From Fomitopsis serialis (taxonomy: Eukaryota > Basidiomycota > Agaricomycetes > Polyporales > Fomitopsidaceae): a stretch of 25,000 nucleotides of DNA. The notes beneath the pieces were generated by a model that was not told where the DNA came from, did not search any database, and was given only the letters and a program-made list of their open reading frames with translations. Each line of letters starts with the position of its first letter. Position 1 is the stretch's first letter. Location: the NCBI RefSeq assembly GCF_022376445.1, contig NW_025955413.1:1-25000 (forward strand), in the 5' to 3' direction. The position numbers were made by a program, and so were the translations under genes. Shown one piece after another: positions 20,818 through 25,000 of this stretch.

Positions 20818-22246
20818 ATGGTGGGTACCTGGACCCTCGAAGACGTGAAGCAATACCTACGCGAGGCGGCTACTGAGGCACAGCTCGACATCGAAGAGCG
20901 CGGTCCGCTCGAATTCACGGACCAGCCCCCGGAGCGGCATGAATGGACGGAGGAGATGGTGGAGCGGATGAACAGGACGATCCGTGCGCTGCTCAACAGC
21001 CCGGTCTCCTATGAGGCGTTGGACGAGATACTCAAGTGGTATCTACTGGTGAGTACCGTTGCTGCTCACGACGGGATGCGGGGACGGTGACGGCACATGC
21101 CATGCTAGGACGAGAGATGGCGGCATTCCCTCAACTACGTCCCCAAGGGCATTCTCTTCCCTCGCGTCCTTGACGAGTGCTTCGCCTGGCAGTATTGGGA
21201 CGAGCCGGCGGAGGGAGCGTGGAAGGAAGGTCTCTCATTGGAGACGTTCCTGTCCGAATGGCGGCAGTGCCAGGTGAAGGAGTGGGACATCAGGACGCCG
21301 AAGGAGGAGGAGGACGCCGGAATGCAGGCATTTGCAGAGATCTGGCTGCGTGAGTACTTCGTCTTGTACGTGTGTGACCTTCAAGCTCACTGCGTGCACG
21401 TCTCAGACAATGACCACTTGTACTGTAAGTCTGGCACAATGTGCCCAACTGCCTGCTCTGACCATGTGTGCGTCTGCAGCTGGGACCCCTGTCCAGGAGT
21501 TCGAGGACACCGACGCCCCGACGATGATGTATGAGATCGACCGTGGGCGCGTCACGGACGAGGACCGCAAGAAGGCGATGCAGAGACGCGGTATCTACCT
21601 CGCGATGAAGGCCAAGGGTCACGCACCGGCCGCAATGAGCGACCCAATTCCGCTGAACAAGTACAAGAGGCCGAAGGACCTTCCACCGAAATCGCTCGAC
21701 ACCGTGGTAAGTCTGTCAGTGTACTCGCTGTTGACAGTGACGTACCTGCACGCATCGTAGTTCTACGGCAAGGACTGCTGCTTGCGCTGCCTGGACAGAG
21801 GCTTAGTCGATTGCCGCGTCCCGAAGAGGGACTATGAGGACCCGCGCTGCGTCGCGTGCATCGACGCACGCAAGGGGTGCTCTTTCAAGGTGAGTTTGGC
21901 ATGTGTATATGTACCGACAATGGACACTGACCACTTACATGCAGAAGCACGGTCTTCCGGTTGTGTCGAAGGGATCCACCAGTGCGTCAAGTACTACGCG
22001 CACTCGAGCAAGCCATGCGCGCACCCCGCCAAGTCGTGCGCGCACGAGGACTTCGCGGGGTCGTACAGATGGGGATGCAGAGGCTTCCGATGTCGGGGCC
22101 GGTAAGTTTACACGGTCTGTCTGGGATTACTGTGCTAAAACACTGCTGATGTAGCTGGGAAACGCGGAGCCCCCGAGAACGAGGAGGTGATGGGAGAGGA
22201 GGGGACAGCTGCGAAACGCGTGAAGCGTCGGAAGCTCGTCGAGTAG
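20818..22246 (+). CDS. Protein with Zn2Cys6-like cysteine cluster
   Basis: Seven exons (20818-21048, 21109-21349, 21407-21424, 21480-21706, 21761-21889, 21945-22101 and 22155-22246) join cleanly into 364 residues. Introns are 53-60 nt with GTGAGT or GTAAGT donors. The N-terminal half is Trp- and Glu-rich (MVGTWTLEDVKQYLREAATE; FAWQYWDEPAEGAWKEG). Near residues 244-280 lies C-x2-C-x7-C-x13-C-x2-C-x6-C (CLRCLDRGLVDC, then CVACIDARKGC), close to the Zn2Cys6 spacing of fungal DNA-binding proteins. A Ser/Thr/Arg-rich linker and a basic tail (AKRVKRRKLVE), a likely nuclear signal, follow. In classic regulators the cluster is near the N-terminus; here it is C-terminal, so a DNA-binding role is inferred only. 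The third exon is 18 nt and frame-neutral. Confidence 0.8.
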
Positions 22247-22306
22247 TCTATATACGCAAATGTAACTGTAGATGTAGATATGAATCCCCGGCACTACTAC
22301 CGTAAC

Positions 22307-23066
22307 CATCCGCGCGCAGGGGTGCGCGCGGATGTTGACCCTTCTCAACAGACAAAAACCACATGCATGTAATTTGTGGACAGGCGCGACCGCGCACGTC
22401 CACATCTACAGCACTGTAGGGCAGCCATTAGACGCCCACCACGTGTCACACGTGTGAACACGCGCGACCGCGCACGTCCACCTTTCAGCGAGTCATCAGC
22501 GTCTCTGAACGAGTCTGAGATGTGGACGTGCGCGATCGCGCGTGTCCACATCGACAGCACCGGTGAGAGAACCATTACACACCCGTACAATATGTCTGAT
22601 TTGTGGACATGCGCGGTCGCGCGTGTCCACATTCACAGTCTTGCTGTACAGCAAGCATGTGTTAAGTCGCCTGTGATACGTGTCAGATATGTGGAGGTGC
22701 GCGCACGCGCGTGTTCACGAATCTGACACGCATCCGGGCACTTGTCAGAGCCCCTACTTAGGGCGTTGGAAGTGTGGACACGCGCGACCGCGCACGTTCA
22801 CATCGAGACCGCTTTGTAGGGGTGTGTGTAGGGTTAGGAGTGCGGGCGAAAGTGTGAAGATGCGCTCGCGTATCTTCACACTTCAAGCCCCTTCCATAGC
22901 CATTATAACAGCACGCTGTGACTTTATACCTACCCTGGACCCGTCTGTGTCGTAAAACGGATGCGCATCATCGTAAGTGTTCACCTTGGAGGCCTGATCA
23001 TTAGCCTGTCTGGTAGGGCATCTATGCGTCTCACATGTGGACACACGCGGTGACGCACGTCCACAT
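22307..23066. repeat. Palindrome array 2 (about 30-bp units)
   Basis: Nine palindromes lie at about 22307-22334, 22375-22404, 22453-22481, 22521-22550, 22602-22631, 22690-22719, 22773-22802, 22851-22883 and 23035-23066. The first has only the CATCCGCGCGCA core as perfect 12-bp arms. The others carry TGTGGA or TGTGAA ends and a CGCG-rich core, like array 1. Centres of the first eight are 69-88 bp apart; the ninth lies about 183 bp on. Intervening sequences are unlike one another. The array lies between the 3' end of the zinc-cluster gene and the 5' end of the next. Confidence 0.9.
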
Positions 23067-23441
23067 CCAAGGCACCCATTGTGTAGGGGCTCTGTCTGTG
23101 TCGCCGTACTTGTGCGCGCACAGTCATCTGATACGCCAGTGACATACATACCGCTCTCCTTACAGTCCCCGTCGACAAGTCTTAGCGTATGATATTAAAT
23201 AATTGTGAGTTCACGCGGTTAGTATTCCGACCCGCCGCTGACCGTACGCGCATCAGATGATGAATGCATGCGCATTACATGCGGCACGGGTAACTCCCGT
23301 ATCGCGCGCACCAAACTTTTCCTCTCTCACCGTCTTGTCGCCATCGCACCTCTGCTCGAACCTGTAAGTGTTGCGTCCCCGTCTGTTTGTCGTGTGCTCA
23401 CCATACATCTGATAATCAGCATTCGACACAGACGTACCAGA
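23067..23441 (+). promoter_or_regulatory. Upstream region and 5' leader intron
   Basis: A GTAAGT donor at 23364 and an ATAATCAG acceptor ending at 23419 define a 56-nt intron just before the ATG at 23442. The frame that would enter from an ATG at 23268 does not join the downstream gene in frame, so I place the intron in the untranslated leader. No TATA box was identified. Confidence 0.45.
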
Positions 23442-25000
23442 ATGGGTCCCACAGTCTCTCGGAAGAAGAGAAACAGTATCGCACGGGGCACAGCGCAGGA
23501 GGAGCCGGCTCCAGCCCAGTCGAAGACACCGCTGTCGAAGGGGAAGCGCAGAAAGCAGAAGGAGGAGGAAGAGGATGACATAGACAATGCAGTGGGGTCT
23601 ACGGTGCGCACGCTCAGGGCTTGCTGTCTGAAATCTGTCCACTGATCTCGTGGATCAGAGTCTCGCTGTGCAGGATGTTTCGCAAGACATCATCCTGGGC
23701 TATGAAGAGACGCTGCGGAAGGCGTTTTACGGTCCTGCGCGGCTCGCGACGCTGCCGTTCTTCGCGGCGCATGACAACGTCAAGATCGTCACGCGTGAGG
23801 TGAACAGTCGCGACCTCGACGATAACCACATCAAAAAGTTGTTGATTGACTTCAAAAAGAACACCTACCAGCATCTCGTCTACGGGCACCGCATCAAGAT
23901 TGCAGTCGAACGTGATGCCATCGACTTCAAAGTGGATGGCCAGGTGACGCACCCGAAAACGCTTCCATTCGTCACCTTGAAACCAGGCAAGGACGGAGCT
24001 CCGCGCCCGGTGTACGTTATTGTCGGTCAGCACCGAATTTCTGCGAGCATCAGGTTCCTTGCGGACACAGTCGCAGTGTGGGAGAAGGCGAAGGTCGACC
24101 TCGCGAAGCTAGAGCCTGGTGACCCTGACATCCCAGACCTGGAGCTACGCTGTGAGAGGCTGCAGAGACAGCTCCGCCAGCAAGGCTGCTGGCTTGTAGA
24201 TGTGTACATATGGGGTGAGCACTTTGCACGCGCCGCCGCTCCTCCCGCGAAAACATCGACTTATCTCTGGCAGATGACCTTGGCGATCGCGCTGCGGCCG
24301 GATGGCTCGCACAGAACGTGGGTTATTCTGAGAAGGTCGAGACGAGCGAAGATCTGCTTCGCTCGCACATGGTTGAATTGCACGGGCTTCGAGACTCGCC
24401 AACCCAGCTCCAAACGCGCCTGGCGGTCATGGTCAGCGGCATCCGGGGGGGGTCGACAAAGGCATCGGGCAGCCACATCAAAACGACGCTGACCGAGATG
24501 TACACCGTGCAGCCGGTCCGTCACTTCTTGTCGTCGCTCACGAAAGTCATCCACGCGGACCGAGACAAGATGGCGCACTATTTCTACGATAACGGTTTCT
24601 TCAAGTTCAGCACCTGGGCCAAGATTCTGAAGATCTCCGGAGGCGTGAGTGGTCTGTTGTGTGTGCGCGCACCCATTTCTCATGCGTGTCTACTCCTAGG
24701 TCTTCACTTTCGCGCTACTGCGTGTCTTCTGGCTGATGGGTATCGTTGGCTCAGCCACCGCCTTCGACTCGTCGGACGTTGTCGAGAGAACCTGCGCAAA
24801 GTACAACATGGCTCGCTTGATGCGCAGCAGGTACTTCTCACTGCTCGGAGAAGGCAAGACCACAGACGCAGCAGCTTTCCTCACGGAACAATCGAACGCA
24901 TTCGTGCTCGACGCAGAGGACGGTGGGAACATCCACACCGCGGTCAGCACTGAATACGATTCACTCAAGCGTCGCTTCTTCGCCGGGGCCAAATCGCCGC
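23442..25000 (+). CDS. Protein with ParB-like GQHR motif, partial
   Basis: Exons 23442-23603, 23659-24214, 24274-24644 and 24700 onward are joined by introns of 55, 59 and 55 nt. The frame is open to the window end (about 463 residues so far; the 3' end is missing). The N-terminus is basic then acidic (RKKRNSIARG; KGKRRKQKEEEEDDID), suggesting nuclear entry. Next come VNSRDLDDNHIKKLLIDFKK and, 70 residues on, RPVYVIVGQHRISASIRFLA. An R-x-L-D-x-x-x-I segment followed by a G-[HEQ]-H-R motif after a beta strand is the layout of the ParB/sulfiredoxin fold. The rest (WLVDVYIWG; GFFKFSTWAKILKISGG; VFTFALLRVFWLMG) is not familiar. The ParB likeness is my inference; catalytic activity is not established. 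The frame is intact. Confidence 0.75.

Noticed and set aside
17521..23066. CRISPR array
   Set aside because: Units are imperfect palindromes that differ from one another, spacing varies by over 20 bp, no cas genes are present, and the host is a fungus with spliced genes.

Overview
The window looks like nuclear DNA of a filamentous basidiomycete, probably an Agaricomycete. It is GC-rich, and its genes carry many introns of about 46-60 nt with GTRNGY donors and YAG acceptors. It also holds a fungal Ty3/gypsy gag relic and several proteins with a fungal look. No bacterial operon signs, rRNA or tRNA genes were seen. All gene models below were spliced by eye.

Left third (1-9400): repeat-rich, decayed DNA. 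Two diverged direct repeats (about 15-300 and 2255-2540) flank degenerate tandem repeats. One probable small gene lies on the minus strand (3133-3700). A gypsy gag relic (about 4866-7055) is split by a 1,055-bp element with long terminal inverted repeats (5217-6271). Then come inverted repeats, a 24-bp minisatellite, a disrupted minus-strand coding region (7719-8530), purine-rich repeats and short telomere-like motifs.

Middle (9480-17400): a large SNF2-family ATPase/helicase gene on the minus strand (15275 to 10069, 11 exons, about 1,440 aa). Upstream of it is a second minus-strand gene of unknown function (about 17400 to 16008). This block holds sixteen copies of a short palindrome, GTGCGCCNNNGGCGCAC. 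They sit in a 384-bp fold-back downstream of the SNF2 gene, inside one enlarged intron, and between the two genes. Both coding regions carry single-base frame breaks, mostly at G/C runs.

Right third (17400-25000): three plus-strand genes with clean reading frames. They are a 406-aa protein of unknown family (18727-20104), a 364-aa protein with a Zn2Cys6-like cysteine cluster (20818-22246), and a gene running off the window (23442-25000) with a ParB/sulfiredoxin-like GQHR motif. A second palindrome family (about 30 bp, half-site near TGTGGACRYGCGCGA) forms two quasi-regularly spaced arrays, at 17521-18024 and 22307-23066.

The most unusual feature is this pair of spaced palindrome systems. Each family keeps to its own part of the window. 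I see no direct evidence that the genes work together.
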